Source of the DNA: Platerodrilus igneus
Lineage: Eukaryota; Arthropoda; Insecta; Coleoptera; Lycidae
Assembly (NCBI GenBank): GCA_036346225.1
Contig: JARFIW010001670.1
Coordinates: 2,852,001-2,916,000 of the forward strand
Direction of reading: 5' to 3'
DNA length: 64,000 nt
A model generated the notes under the pieces. That model was given only the letters and a program-made list of their open reading frames with translations, was not told where the DNA came from and did not search any database. Of this stretch, positions 10,440-23,824 are shown in pieces (within the stretch, counting starts at the first letter, position 1; each line of letters opens with the position of its first letter). Made by a program: the position numbers and the translations under genes.

Positions 10440-12132
10440 CAGTTATTTATTTATAGAGATCCTGTAAATAAAAATAAAACATTTATTTATTTAAAAGCTT
10501 CAATAATTGGATTAGAATTAAATTATAATTTATAGTGTAGGTTAATTGGTAGACGTTAATATAAGACAAGGACAACAATTAAAATCGACAAGGTCGAAAA
10601 TCGTGTACATTAATTGATAATATCAAAGCTTTGCAGTAGAAAAATCAATAATTTATGCAAGGTACGTTTATCTAATATAGCATATGTTAAAAGCTTTCGT
10701 AGAATGCTACAAGCTTGAATATCGAAAACACGTTTAAAACCGTCAAGTATTTCAGGGAACAAACTTGGGGTAGATAAACATTTATGGAAAAGCAAGTTTA
10801 CGTTGAAAATAATTCTTGGTAGTTTGTACTAACGGACGATTTAAGGCTAACAACAACGCTTGATTAGTTCAAAACAAATCGATATAATCCTGAGACAGAC
10901 TATATCTAATACATAACAAAGAAAGATGAAAGACAGCAGGTGGCGATATGACGAGCAGTTTCAAGAGCATGACAGAAAAGTGTAGTTTAAAAATAAATAG
11001 GCGGGACGGAGATGAAACATGTTTGTGAACGTTATTGAGTTTTCAAGGCGCACGTGTAGGAAGGGAACATTAACCGTAGACGACAGAGCAATAATGGGAC
11101 TATTAAAAAGGATGGAAAATATGCGGTAGATAAAGATAGCAGTCGAGTGGAAATAGCGTTGACTTTGTAAGTAAGAAAACAAGACAAGAGACAAGACAAG
11201 GTGATTATTAGAGCATGAGTGGAATAACAATATAAACGCAGACATAAGAGGTGTGTTTAGGATTTGTTAGAAGGAGTAGTAGAAAGACGGTTTTACATGG
11301 AAAACACGGACGGTTGACCAGTTTAATTAGTTTTTCGAAGAATGTATCGATTTTTTTTTATTGAACTGTTGTGCTGGTATTGATTTATAAAAACTATGAG
11401 TAATTTGAGTTACTTGGTGAAAAATTTTATGAACTGAAAATTAATTTCATTACATATGAAAAGACGCTCTTCTATTTTAAATCTAAAAGCGTAAATACAT
11501 GAATATTATTTTTATTTGATGTAAGGAGTAAACGGGTCTCTAGTATAGTTAGATAATGCAGTGTTTTTGCATACAGGATAAAAAGGGTTTATACTGAGCT
11601 CATCATAGACTTGGGAAAAGTAGTTTTGGGTTTCAGGATAGGCCCATCTACTTCTAAATGAAATGTTGAAGTATATAGGAACATAAAAGTCACAAGACGT
11701 TAGATTGAATTAAAGTGTGAAATGTTTTACTATAAATAGATTGTAAATATTGATCTTGTGCGAAGCATAATTTATGTCATATGAATAAAAGGGTGTATGT
11801 TTTTGTCGAAAGATTTTATTCTAAATTTTCTTTTTTTTTTAATATAAAGATGTTGAGAGAATGAGTAGCCGTGGAAGAAGTGGATGCTTAGGGAAGCATA
11901 AATTGTCTTATGTAGGTAAGGATTCGAGGAGTTTGGTTTTGAGTTCAGTTGGGGTAACTAGAGATTCATAAGAGGGGCACTTCCAAAGGTAAGCGGCATT
12001 ATAAAGACAAAAAGGATCCCCAGCAAATTTTATGAAAGCCCGAAATAGCGAGGTGATTCCAGAGGATCTACAATTAATATGGCTCCCAACATAGGGTTCG
12101 ATTTTAGAGCTTCTTTTTAGGTAAAACTACAG

Positions 12133-12166
<34 letters not shown>
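10440..12166. other. Unidentified ~1.7-kb insertion inside the hAT gene, ending in (AT)n
   Basis: This stretch separates the C-terminal dimerisation domain from the middle of the transposase and has no hAT similarity. It ends at the right in an (AT)n microsatellite (about 12133-12166). Such a tail could be the 3' end of a retroelement on the + strand. I found no clear target duplication and do not recognise a protein. Confidence 0.4.
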
Positions 12167-12168
<2 letters not shown>

Positions 12169-13037
12169 TTTCTGTGGGAGTAAATTTTTTGCTTCTTCTC
12201 CAAAAACATCAAATTGGTTTTGGTATGAAGAAGTAATTGCTATAAGACTTTTCAATACATTCTCACCAAATAACAAATTAAGGTTTGGTTTCTGAAGTAT
12301 TTTGGAAGCCTCACCAAAATGCCTTAGAATTTTATTCCAAAATGTAGTCATAACATAATATTCTATTTTTATCAGTAGTTTAGATAGATCCAGCACTTCT
12401 AATTTTATTTCATTTTTTTTCTAATGGATCCTTTGATATCTTGTCTACACAATCATATATTTGGGAATAACTTGCACTTAAAGCTTTTGCCGCATCTTCT
12501 ATACACTCCAACGAGTGCAACTAAGCGACTTAACGGTATAGTTTTTGTATATGCTGTTTTTTTAGTAGTAAATGCCACCGGTGTGTGGAAGCTCCAAAAA
12601 ATGCATACAATTTTTGCAAAAATAGAAAAAATTTATGGTTTCAAGGCATACGCCAACAGCACATTCTCCGACTAAATTAAGCGAATGTGTAAAACATGGG
12701 ATAAAAAGCAATATCTACTATTTCGCGAATGTAGGCCTGTAGACCCTTATACTGTCCGGTTGTTACTTGCGTTGTCGTATGGCTGCCTGTGACAATATTT
12801 TAAACTATGTTCATTTTCTGTAAGAAAATAGATCACCACCTCGGCTAAAGATTTTCCTGTATGAGAAAAATAGGTACAAAACCTAAAAATCATTCATGCA
12901 CTTGTACGCCTCCTTCAGTTGAACAGTAGCGAATAACAATTGATAATTGATCAACGTGCGACAGATCTGGAGTTGAGTCTACTATTAGCGAAAAATACTT
13001 CGGCAGTTTAATATATTCTATAATTTTTGTATGAATT

Positions 13038-14230
13038 TGTAACGAATACGATTACATGTTTCATTAATATACGCTTTTGTTATAAATATTTATTTAACAA
13101 AGATCCTTTACTGTACAGAAAACACCAAATTCCTATTTCAACAATATAATATCTATTTGTTACTTAGAACTCCATCTATGTTTATAGACTCAAAGTAGAA
13201 TCTAGGTTTCCTTTTATCTGTGTCGACGCAACAACCCAGTTCTGCGCGTGCTTGAGTAATAAATTGCTTTGATGTTAAAGTTCGTCATTAAAAGTACGTA
13301 TGTGATCGCACAAACACGTTTGTGGCAAGGTGGGCCAGCAGGTTTCTTGGGAAAACATGCAGTCCCAAAGGCAGGTGGCATGGTCAAAAGAATACCGTTG
13401 TACCAATTCATAATCTAATCGACCTATTGTTGCTGTAGAGTAAACATCATCACGCTAGGTAAATAGTTTTCAATTTTACATTTAAATCATTGTTTCGATT
13501 CTTTTCAGCGCAAGCTTTATGCATATACGTAATGTATAAAGTATTTTTAATTATGGAATGTAACACAGTCTAATTGTTATGGAACACTGGAGCACAAGTC
13601 TTTTTTGTTATGCAGTATTAAAAGTTCAAGTTCTCGAGTGTTGCAATCCTATGAAGTTTTGAGGAATTTTCCGTCAATTTTGTTTTCTATAGAAGTCAAG
13701 CTGTAATGCCAAACACGTGTGAACTTCGCGCACCTGTTGTTGTAACTGCACACGATGGTTAACAAACGATTATGTCTAGAGGATTATTTGGGGTGAGTGC
13801 CTTCCAATTCTATTCTTGTTTCTTTGAACCACTGCTGGAAAAGTAATAATTTTATGTAAATTTAAATTGGCACACGTAATTTTTTGTTCAGAATATAATA
13901 GTTAGATATTGTATAAATGTTCGTAAGAACGCAAAGAAATTTCTATAAGATAACTTTATTTGAATTTAAAAGGTTACACTGAAATGTGCTTGTAACTAAG
14001 CAGGTGACCCGTTCGTATTTTTTTGTCACTTTATAAAATCTAGTTTTTTTACAGCACAATTGAAATACAGATTAATTCAGACCATAAGTATTTTTGACCA
14101 TTGATTCAAGAAATTAATTAATTAAAAATGTAAGTTCTGCAGTTTATAAAAAGTCAATATATTTAATTAATTATATGTAAACCAAAACAGGTTCCTCTTT
14201 CAATTATTATTATTCGAACATATATATCGA

Positions 14231-14273
<43 letters not shown>

Positions 14274-14921
14274 TTAAATCAATAGAAAGTGCCCTAAGTT
14301 GTTCTAAAGCTTTCTTTTATTGAAGTCAACAATAATTTTTATATAAAAGCAAGCAACCATATTTATAAAATTTTTGTAGTGTAGAAGGAAAGGTTATTGA
14401 TATTGTATTGGTAAACATTTTTTTGAGGTATAATCTTAACTAGTTAATCTTTTTGGAATTCATAACTAGGCTCTAATGTAGCCAGCCCTAGCTCTAAAAT
14501 GCTATGAAGTGATTAAATTTTCAGATAGTACGAGATCGTCGTTCCATTTCCAGTTTGCAGAGACACAAGCAAGTATTATATTTCTATGTTTTGCTCGTTA
14601 AGGAGATTTTTTTTTCTTTTCGAAGATTTCCGTTTCTTATCTTCGGATTGTTTTTCATTATAGCTATTATTAAGATACGGTGGCGTCCATTAAAAATTCT
14701 TTTATTATCGTATACCATCCAACGACCTTAGCTCATAGCTCTGTCCTAAGTTGAAGAAGCTTAGCTGGCTGGAAGATCTCTTTAGAGGGTCCTATTATAT
14801 TCAAAGCCATTTCCCATACTCTTTACCCTGCGCTTAAACTTTAGACAGGAATCCCTCTCAACTTATAAAGGCTCTGCCGCCTATAAGGTAGAGTAGTTAC
14901 ACTATAAAAAAAAGTGTAACA
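13038..14921. mobile_element. Solo-LTR-like insertion in the hAT gene, 4-bp duplication AATT
   Basis: The insertion begins TGTAACG and ends GTGTAACA, giving TG…CA ends with a short inverted repeat. It is flanked by AATT at 13034-13037 and 14922-14925. Removing it and one AATT restores a continuous reading frame across the transposase junction (…LMSAKI to HTKIIEYIKLPKYF…). It has no coding region, and an (AT)n tract lies at 14236-14268. Size, ends and duplication fit a solo LTR of a Ty3/gypsy-type element. The orientation is not certain. Confidence 0.75.
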
Positions 14922-16771
14922 AATTTTTGCGGACATTAATTCTATAAACTCCTCACATATGGTTTTGGACAGGTAACAAACATTGCCCTTTCCTTTATTG
15001 CCTGAATTATCAATATGTTTCTTTAGAAAAGGATCGAAAGTAGCGATTACTTCCAATATTTCCGTATAAAGATCGTTTAATTGGAATCGAAAAATCTCGT
15101 TTTTGCCGCGAAATGGCAATCCCCTTTCCGCTAAAAATTTAATCACAACAATAATTTTTTTAAGTACTTCTATCCAATAAGCCTATTCTTTTGCAAATGC
15201 CTCACAAATATTTGTAACTACTCTACTTTTGGAATTCCTCCTTGAAAGAACCATATTCATAGCCTTTCTATGATCAGTGCTGTTTTCGTGTGATGCAATT
15301 TTTTCAGTGCCTTTTTTCCAATCCGAAAATTCACGGTTAAATGGAACGCTTTTGTTTTGATTGAAAAGCTTGCAGGCAAAACAGAAAATGTTGCCATTGC
15401 TAGGGGAATATAACAACCACTGACGTTTAACAGTTTCTCCATTCACCAGAGTTTTGTACAACATTGTATCGGAAAACACTCTATTTTATGATGTACATGA
15501 TCTTAATGAAGCCTTATATTGTTTAACAGATTCACAATTTTGAAAATACTCGGCTCCTTTTTCTAGGTAACTATCAATTAAATTATCGTTCACTATCTCA
15601 GGCCATAAAGTCGGATCGCTGTTTGGTAGGCACTAATCATCCCGATTAGGAGTCAATACTGGAGAGCCCTTTGTAAATCCTACTAAAAATTAATTCAGAA
15701 CTAAATATGAATTATACCCGCAACTAGAAACATTACCTTCACGTGGTTGCGAATTTCGCGTACTCGCTAAAGTATGTAGATTATCACTACTACTATGTCG
15801 TCACTTGTTTTTTCTAGAAAAATTAATACCTCTTTTCTAAATATACGAAAAGAATATTAGAAAGAATACCTTCAATTGCTACATTGTCATCATAACTAAA
15901 ATTTGCAATCTCAACTATTTTCACATTCGGATTACTTGACGTGGAAGTAGAAAGCGCTACTGAATCAATCACGGTAGTACGAGCGTTAAAAAAAACAGTA
16001 ATTTTGGGCAGTTTATTTACAGCTTCTAATGTCTCATCAGCCGCCTATAATCATTTTAGCAAAATATTGTAGCAGTGGCATAAAAAAAGTTAAACTTACT
16101 TTTCCTTTCTGAAAGCCGTTCTTGTAGCGATTCTGTTTTTTATTCATGTTAGTAAATTTCAAACTGTTTATACACGCAAACACGCAATAAGCTAGAAATA
16201 ACGTAGTGTAGTGTTCAATTAACTGCACTATAGTAAAAGTAGTAGTAGTAAATATGCTTCCAATTAAAGCTTTTGGGTAACTGAATAAGAAAATAAAAAA
16301 GAAAAAGAAACTTCTAACTGTAAAATTATCTTACCGGTTCAAAACCAAGTATACTCTACCGCCAGACAACAAAAACAAAGAACTGAAAAATGTGGACAGT
16401 GCGCTATTATATCTACCACCCACACGATTAGTTTAAAGTTACCCCTTGAAACGACTATCAGCAGAATGATAAAACATAATGGTGTGCATTTAAAGCAAGG
16501 AAGATTATTCTTTTTATTTTAAATAAAAATCGAAGTGAATTGAAACGACGGGTTTTTGTCTTGCTTGCTACTAAATAAAAACTAGATGACAATGCCCCGA
16601 GGAATAAAAATCAGTAAAATATAAAATTCAAATTACCTTTCTTGACACGGTGCCCCTTAATGTCATGGGGCCCGGGGCTGCAGCCCCGTTAGCGCCCTCA
16701 CCCTTCCCTCCCATAATCCAGGCCTGATTATACCCTATAGGTCATTGTTATACTTTAATAGTGCACTTTAA

Positions 16772-18560
16772 AGGTTTGTGTAAATTACGCCACATTACGC
16801 ATTTTTAAGATAAAATTCAGTGGAGATAAAATGAATAAATTAACATCGCTTTGTAAACAATATAATTTATACATATTTATAATTTCACCATACATCACAC
16901 TAAAGTAATAATAATAATACTTTTCAAAACCTGTAACATCTTTGAGAAAAGCTCAAGTTAACTTCAGAATATTTTCTAAATAAAGCAGATTATACATGTT
17001 TCCGGTTACGAAATTAAGTGATAACACTTATCTATCTTATTTACATAGAGTTAGTGCGCTTTTATCGTTTAGTTGCATATTATCTACAAAATTAAACAAT
17101 TCGGGCGAAGTTCAAGGTTCTCGCTTGATATCTGTATATTTTAATGGAAAGATTGAACTAAATTCGAGGTGTAGTTACAGTGAGAGATTATTTAAACAAG
17201 CGCGTTATATTAAGCTATTTGGAGTAAAATTAAAAAAATTTGGTGAGCAATGTTTCTTTGTAATTAAGATAATGCCTTAGTTTTTAAAATTTTACATGAT
17301 AATAAGCAAACGCAGTGGGCAAGAACCCATAGATTTTTGTCTGCCTGTTTAACCGATTAGGAAATATTTGTGAACTCTGTACTCACAAATAGTACATTTC
17401 TCAATTCAACGTTGCATTGTAAACGCTCCCAAACTAACAATGAATTATAACCAATCGGAAGAACTCATATACGGTGCGGAATTTGTTATTGCCGCTACTC
17501 CCTTTTATCACCCGCAAAACCAAATCTGGACACAGACACTCCATCTTGTTACTGATGTTATTGGTGGTATTTGTCTGTTTACCCATAAACAGAGAAACCA
17601 TAATTTACCGCTGGTAATTATTACAATTGTTACGGGCGAATGAAGCGTTTAAATACTAAATCTTGAATTACCCATAAGGGGCGGGAATCTTGTAACAAAT
17701 TAAGGGTACACTGGTTGATTATAGTGGTGCGGGACTGTGTCCCCATAGAAACAATGAAGGAAACGGAATAAAATTTGAAATATGTAACAATTAACTAGGT
17801 GCAATTTCAAGCTACGTTACCATTGTCGCTTACCTTGAAAAGCCTTCAACACTGTCAAATTTATGGGCGCCAACTCTTTAGTAATAATCCTCAGGACAAG
17901 TAATTCTTGGGGATCTCAATTTCGTTGACCTATTGATGGAATGGAGTTTTTTTTTAATTGATCGATATATTCAATCACAAAAAAGCAGTCTCATGCGTCA
18001 CTTAAATTTATTTTCAATACGGTATCATACTGTTATTCTTGTAAACAGGTACATATAAAATGCTTAAAATTACCTAAATAAATTTGAATACAAATTATAT
18101 AACAATATTTCTGAAAACACGTACTTACAAAATTTAAAATTTGCCTACATCTAGTTAAATGCAGGTAGCATAAAAAGTTTCCTGTGAAACGATGCGAATA
18201 CAGCATTTGAAATTACATAAATTAGTCATTTTCTATTGGTCGCACCTCTTCTATTTAATCGCATTTAACCACATCATCCACTTTATTAACCTTAATTCTA
18301 ATATCCAGGGTTTGAAAATCTAATAAAGTATACAATATAACTTATAAGACGGATGTGCATTTTTCACTCGTAATGTCCAACTAAACAGGTTCAAATCAGA
18401 GCATGCCACCCCATAACAAAAGAACAATTCATAACTATCAACTAAACTTACAACTGAGTGCCAATTTTATTACGGCTATCTTTTTCACCAGCTGGAATCC
18501 ACATAAAAAAAGGATTATTTAATTCCCCACTAAAGTTGTATGAACTTACTGTTTCAAATT
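16772..18560. repeat. Block E, copy 1
   Basis: Aligns with 37011-39260 and 50848-52096. It starts at AGGTTTGTGTAAATTACGCC. Compared with copy 2 it lacks about 540 bp that lie at roughly 37803-38344. Short open frames here (16996-17280, 17440-17643) differ between copies mostly by amino-acid-changing bases, so I see no evidence that they are genes. Confidence 0.7.
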
Positions 18561-20417
18561 AAATATCGGGTTGTTGTCGATAACTTTCGCATATCAGCGC
18601 GTTGAACGTCCGGTTGCTACTTCCTAACCAATGTGGCGCTTTGACTACCCTTATTTATGATAACCTCTCACATTTCTTATTTGTTACCAGTTCGCAAATA
18701 AGTGATTCATTGTTTTCCGTCACATGTCTAGCTTCTTTCATTCGTCCCAACTTTGTGTATAACACAACCATCTATACTATAATTCAATTAAAACTGAAAA
18801 CAACCATCAAACATGCAAACAGCCACCTAACCCTTTTGTTACAATAAGCCAATAAGCAAGCTACTGCAAAGGAATTTGGCAATAGCATCTGGCGCTAGTA
18901 CTGATCCGAAAGATCGCCCACTACTTTTGAAACATCATTATTTACGTTTTGTATAGGGAGTGTGCAATCTTTAGATTTAATAACTTTAATACAAAATACG
19001 TTATTATATTTTTTTACTTACCGTTCTTAAAAAATGGTTTATTTAAATATCGGATCAGCAGCAGAACATTAACTTACTATTACACAAATTACAAATTATA
19101 GTAGTTTCACTTTAATTTACAATAAAAGAACGCAACGCACGGACTACTAGGTTAGAATTAGCTCCAGCTCCTGATCATCAATGAGTTGTACATTCGAAAG
19201 ATCAAATGAGCCGTGCGAAGTACAATAATATATCCCCGAAGGATAATTCTCAACCGGCTCATATTTTTACGACTCACGATAACTCGTATTCGCATTGGTT
19301 TTATTATCTTGTTATAAAACACAAATGTTGTCAGTATTACTATTAAAAATCGTTTGTGTTGTATGTTATTTACCTAAAACTACCCATTGTGCGTGAATCT
19401 TTTCTCATGTAATAAAATTTTAAAGGTTATTGCCGCCCTGCAATTTCAGCGCCCCCTTTGTATAGCGCCCCTGTGCGACGCACAACTTACACACCTGCTT
19501 GCGGCGGCCCTGTTATCATCAACTGTTTTGATAATGAGTGCGGTATTTTTTGGGATTCTGGTGTCAACCTTGGTTGAAGAGCGACGACTCAGTGGAAGCA
19601 TCTTGTTATAACGCTACATGAAGAGGATATTGCATTCACTTTGGATATTTTAATTGTCTTATTGGTGTGTATTATGAAGATAATTATTTGCGCTTTTAGC
19701 GGAATTTTGGTCGTAACTTTAGCTAAGATTTCGATAGGTTAATCAACTTGTGTTACTTTGCATAGAATCCACATTTTGTTGTATCGTTTCTGTAGCAATT
19801 TTCTCCTAATTGCTGTATAATATTTTTACGGTGCAGTTTTAGAGTGTTTGCAATTTTAGAGTTATTTTGTCCAATAATGCAAATCTTGGTTGCAATTTTA
19901 TTATTTTAGTCCGAATGGCCAATTTATAGATCTACAAACTTGGAGTTTTACTACAAATTTAATTTATAATTCATTTTACAACTCAAGTTTATAATCCAAT
20001 TCTTAGTTAGAGTTTAAATCTACAGTTCAAATTCCTATTTCACATTCAAGTCGTGTGTTAATATGAAGAAGATTATGGTTATGTATTGTGCTGTTAATTA
20101 TTGGTCTTGATTGCAAGTAGATTCAGCATTATTGGCAGTTTATATTAATACTACTACTGATGTGCCGTTCATATTTGAGGCAGCAGTTCTATTTACTACG
20201 TTTAATAAAAGCTCCATTACATCTTTAACCATACGTATTTGAGTCCGTCAAGTTATATACATAGAATTATTATTTACGGAATATATTTTGATGCATTAAT
20301 TCAATAAACTTCTCACATATGGTTTTGTACAGGTAGAAACATTGCCCTTTCCTTTATTGCCTAAATTATCAATATGGTCTTTAGAAAAGGTTCGAATGTA
20401 GCGACTACTTCCAATAT
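18561..20417 (-). pseudogene. hAT transposase copy B, distal part with the C-terminus deleted
   Basis: 18565-18752 matches the extreme 3' end of copy C (39265-39433). Then about 700 bp that encode the dimerisation domain in copy C (39434-40138) are replaced by ~313 bp of unrelated sequence (18753-19066). From 19067 on it follows copy C again up to the LTR element inserted at 20418. The coding remnant at 20330-20417 is the DUF4371 segment around the TSICEEF-like region. This is a dead copy. Confidence 0.7.
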
Positions 20418-22397
20418 TGAAAGCAAAAAAAATAATTCCTTCGTGAATATCAGATAACAAATTGCACGCTTATATTTCCTAAACCCTTACCTGATATCAC
20501 AAGGTCGAGAATTTCTTATTAACAATGAAAGCCCAAGGTAAAGTTGGATGGAAAACGGCTTGAGGAAAAGAAAAACTCTTTATACATAAACGGCTAGTAG
20601 AGTGTTAGCTCTGGGTAGATCATGAGCTTGGATCATTGGTTGTCAAACGACCAAAAATATAAATAATGAGCACCACCGTATTTTTCAATACAACAACCTA
20701 CAAAAATTATCTGTGCTTGTATTAGGGGAATGCGGAAACCTTATATCAACACCACTAATATAGCCATAAAACCTGAATTTCACTTTTCTAAAACACTTAC
20801 CAAAATCTCAATTACTAGATGTCATACAGATGTCTCGAGTGAACCTGTGAACAAACAAATGCACAACATGGACACCGTTTGTGTCCTTAAAAATATTTAC
20901 CAAAAATAATATAATAGAATTTAAGTTCCAAAAATATACACCCAGGGAATTTGTTATCATTACACACAATTTCTGATCATGAATGACCTATAAGTTTTAC
21001 TAGTATTTCGAATAATAAAAGAGTCATGCAAAAATGGATTCTATTTGATTAAATTTCTTGATTTGTTTTAATATAATCTTTCGTTTACTATTAATTTTAT
21101 AGAACATAAATATAATAAGGTTTTGTATTCAAAAAAACATAATAATTTCTAAATTGAATATTTCATAATAAATTTTCTAAAAAGTTTGAGCTCTCTAAAT
21201 AATTCATATTACACATTTTAATCTTTAGCCACAGTAGTACTACGTTGACCTTACATCAAATTTAATTACTTAAGTTCCGATAAAATAGCATGTTTCAACA
21301 TAGCGTTAGTTTTACTTAATATGTATAAAAAGAATTCATCACGTTGATTAACAATCAAAGTACATGACCTCAAAATTATTAAATGTATTTTTAGATTAGC
21401 GTCAAATAACAACATGTGATATTTAAATTTGGACAGTTGAATATATTTCTTGACATCATATGCCACTAACAACTTTTCAGTTTAGTTTACGTTATCTGTT
21501 TGTGAGATAATAATAATAAGCAAACAGCATAGCCGTCTTTAAAATTTATACAAGGTTTTAAATTTATTACGGAATTCTTTCTTTCGCTAAACAATTTTTA
21601 AGTTACTTTAGTCTAGGTAAAGTTTCAACCTTATATTTTCGTATTACGATTAAATAATTATGAAAGTAATTAAATTCTACTTATCACTCACGTGTGGATG
21701 TACAGTACGACCAAAAGAAATCGAACTATGACCTCAGCTGTGGGAAATTCCATTAACATCTGCGTTCTGCGATGCGCAAGTATGAAACATATGAATACGG
21801 ACGAATTTATCGCAGGAACTCCTTAATTACATCTTATAAAATTTAGTATTCCAAATCCCAAACTAAATTTTCTTGAAATTAATTACATTATATTAACTGT
21901 AGCCAACATATTATCTACTTTCGTGATATTGTATTCCGTGATATTGTATTCCGTGATATTGCATGTTTTAATGATGAGGGGGAGCTTCTGTCTCCTTTGG
22001 CCTGCAGGAATTAACTGAGCTGCTCTAGGTGGAACACAAAAATGAAAACCATCACGCTAAAGCCGCTAGGAACTACCTTCAGACACGAAGATTCAATCAG
22101 TTCTCTATTTCGTATGGGCCGTATTACAGGCCATGTGCCTGGATACCACCATCTTGACGTTTCTATGCCGCTGATAGCAGCTTACCTGTTCAGACGCCGA
22201 TAGAAAGTGACACGAAATGACAACTCAACAAAGCTTATTAACGAAGCTTAGACCTCAAGAGCGAAGGAGTCTATATGCTATTATAAATTTAATGAATTAT
22301 TTTTATTGTACGGAAATTTACAAATTAAATTTTTATATTATTGCTGTATTATTTTAGATTAATATGTGAAATGTAACTAAGTAAAAAATACGCTACA
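20418..22397 (-). repeat. 3' LTR of the gypsy-like element
   Basis: On the minus strand it starts TGTAGCG and ends …GCTTTCA. It has the same content as 25814-27792. A 16-bp motif, ATTGTATTCCGTGATA, is repeated in tandem near 21928-21962. Confidence 0.9.
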
Positions 22398-22414
22398 CAG
22401 CCTCTTTCCAAGAG
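22398..22414 (-). promoter_or_regulatory. Likely polypurine tract
   Basis: The minus strand reads TTGGAAAGAGGCTG directly before the TGTAGCG start of the 3' LTR. This is the position where plus-strand DNA synthesis is primed. It is short and interrupted, so moderate confidence. Confidence 0.5.
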
Positions 22415-23439
22415 AAAAAATTCGAGGTATCTATAAAATCGAAGAACTTTTTCTATCAAAACTTTAACAACAGAAGAATCAAAATACTTATATTAACTAT
22501 ATAAACACTTAACTAATCAATACAAAACAGCACAATCTTTTAATTATAACTAACGGCACGTCTAACCAAAAAAATAAAAATTTTTCACTAAATGATATGG
22601 GTAGATATAAATGCATGGGAATGAGTGATCAGTAACTACGCGTACCACACGCCAATAAAGGTACAAATTCGAGAAGTCACAATCGGTATTAACACTTAAT
22701 CAGTTAAGAATATTTAGGGGAATCCAACACTCACTAGATGCATGTTACAAAAAATTCAAGTACAATAACCATATCAAAATCTTAAATTTAACCAAAAGCA
22801 AAAAAAATATTCAACTATAAATGAGAACAAGAATGAACAAAAGTGGTAGTATGACAAAATCACTACTAAACAAGAATCTGTACAACAAATACTCTTCCTA
22901 ACTTGTTATAAATATTTATGTACATATACTCCTAGATGCTTACAAAATTTGCACAAATTGATGAATTATAAAGGTACTAAAGCATGTTGATTACTAAGTC
23001 CATTTACAAAACAAATCACTAATAATCGAGAAGTAGACAAAGTATTAACAACACCTATTAATCAACAAAATATTTTCAATCCTTAAGTGAGCACCTCATA
23101 ATATTTTCTGTATTACCACTATCATACAGACTCAACTATCTCACTAAAAAATTCTATGACTTCAGTGATTCAACACTAAAGAACTTCAAAATCACCAATA
23201 AACCATAATTTGAGCCAACTGGGACATATTCACCAGCAACTCGCCAAAAACTTCTCATGAACTATCAAAGCTCATCAAAACTCTCTTTCACTTAAATTTG
23301 AAGATAAGGGTAAATTGGAGGGGAGAAATTTAAATACAAAATTATTTTCTACTTTACATTATGATAACTATAAATAAATGTTCTGGCACACTCTTACACT
23401 ACTCATAATCAAACTGTCGAGACAGACTAAAGTGCTTCA

Positions 23440-23745
23440 CAACGCATAAATTTGCTAGAATGACAAGCTCCTCTATGAGCCTCACCTAGACTTATAAACA
23501 AAATTGCTAGAATGACAAACTCTTATAATGAGTCTCACCTAGACTGATAAGCAAAAAGAATTACATCATAACTGACTTCAAATAATGTCAAGTAACGATG
23601 CCAAAACTGCTAGAGCGACAAACTTACCACGATCCTCGTTTAGACTTATATAACGCTGAGCGACCAACTCTTCCTGAGTCTCGTCTAGGCTAACCTAATG
23701 CTACGCGACAAACCACAACGACAAGTCTCGCTTAGATTAAATATA
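23440..23745. repeat. Degenerate ~60-bp tandem repeats inside the LTR element
   Basis: At least five degenerate copies of a motif like GCTAGAATGACAAACTC, followed by GAGTCTCACCTAGACTTATA, occur one after another. They lie where pol would be expected. Their role is unknown. Confidence 0.65.
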
Positions 23746-23824
23746 ACTCAACATACTGAGTTGCAACGCGGATATAAATGAAAAAATTGCTACCAAATCA
23801 AATCAAATCAAATCAAAAACGTGC

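Larger units (their letters stand above)
10112..15780 (-). pseudogene. hAT transposase (zf-TTF, DUF4371, dimerisation domain), fragmented
   Basis: Read from right to left. The zinc finger of TTF type is at 15183-15700 (RQWLLYSPSNGNIFCFACKLF, then HENSTDH). DUF4371 starts at 14930-15160 with IKFLAERGLPFRGKNEIFR and GNKGKGNVCYLSKTICEEF. After the solo LTR it continues with KYFSLIVDSTPDLSHVDQL (about 12990), SYDNASNN-like and IPCF-HSLN motifs (about 12720-12790), and TRW plus a DAAKALS region (about 12500). A middle segment lies at 12167-12396. The C-terminal dimerisation domain is at about 10130-10340 (ERSLLKL…RLASF). The stop is at 10112-10114. Several frameshifts make it inactive. The DST motif aspartate is kept. 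The protein would cut and paste the element. Confidence 0.85.
9947..16726 (-). mobile_element. hAT transposon (ZMYM1/TTF-DUF4371 type) with nested insertions
   Basis: The ends are CAGGGCCGGATTAAG on the left and, on the complementary strand at the right, CAGGCCTGGATTATG. They are flanked by near-identical 8-bp repeats, GTTATACC (9939-9946) and ATTATACC (16727-16734), the length expected for hAT. The transposase is on the minus strand. Two insertions inflate the element: an unidentified ~1.7-kb stretch (about 10440-12166) and a 1.88-kb solo-LTR-like element (13038-14921). Confidence 0.85.

Noticed and set aside
16996..17280. 94-residue frame in block E with counterparts at 37326-37541 and 51159-51374
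   Set aside because: The three copies differ mainly at amino-acid-changing bases and lack any family similarity. They look like shared repeat DNA, not a gene.
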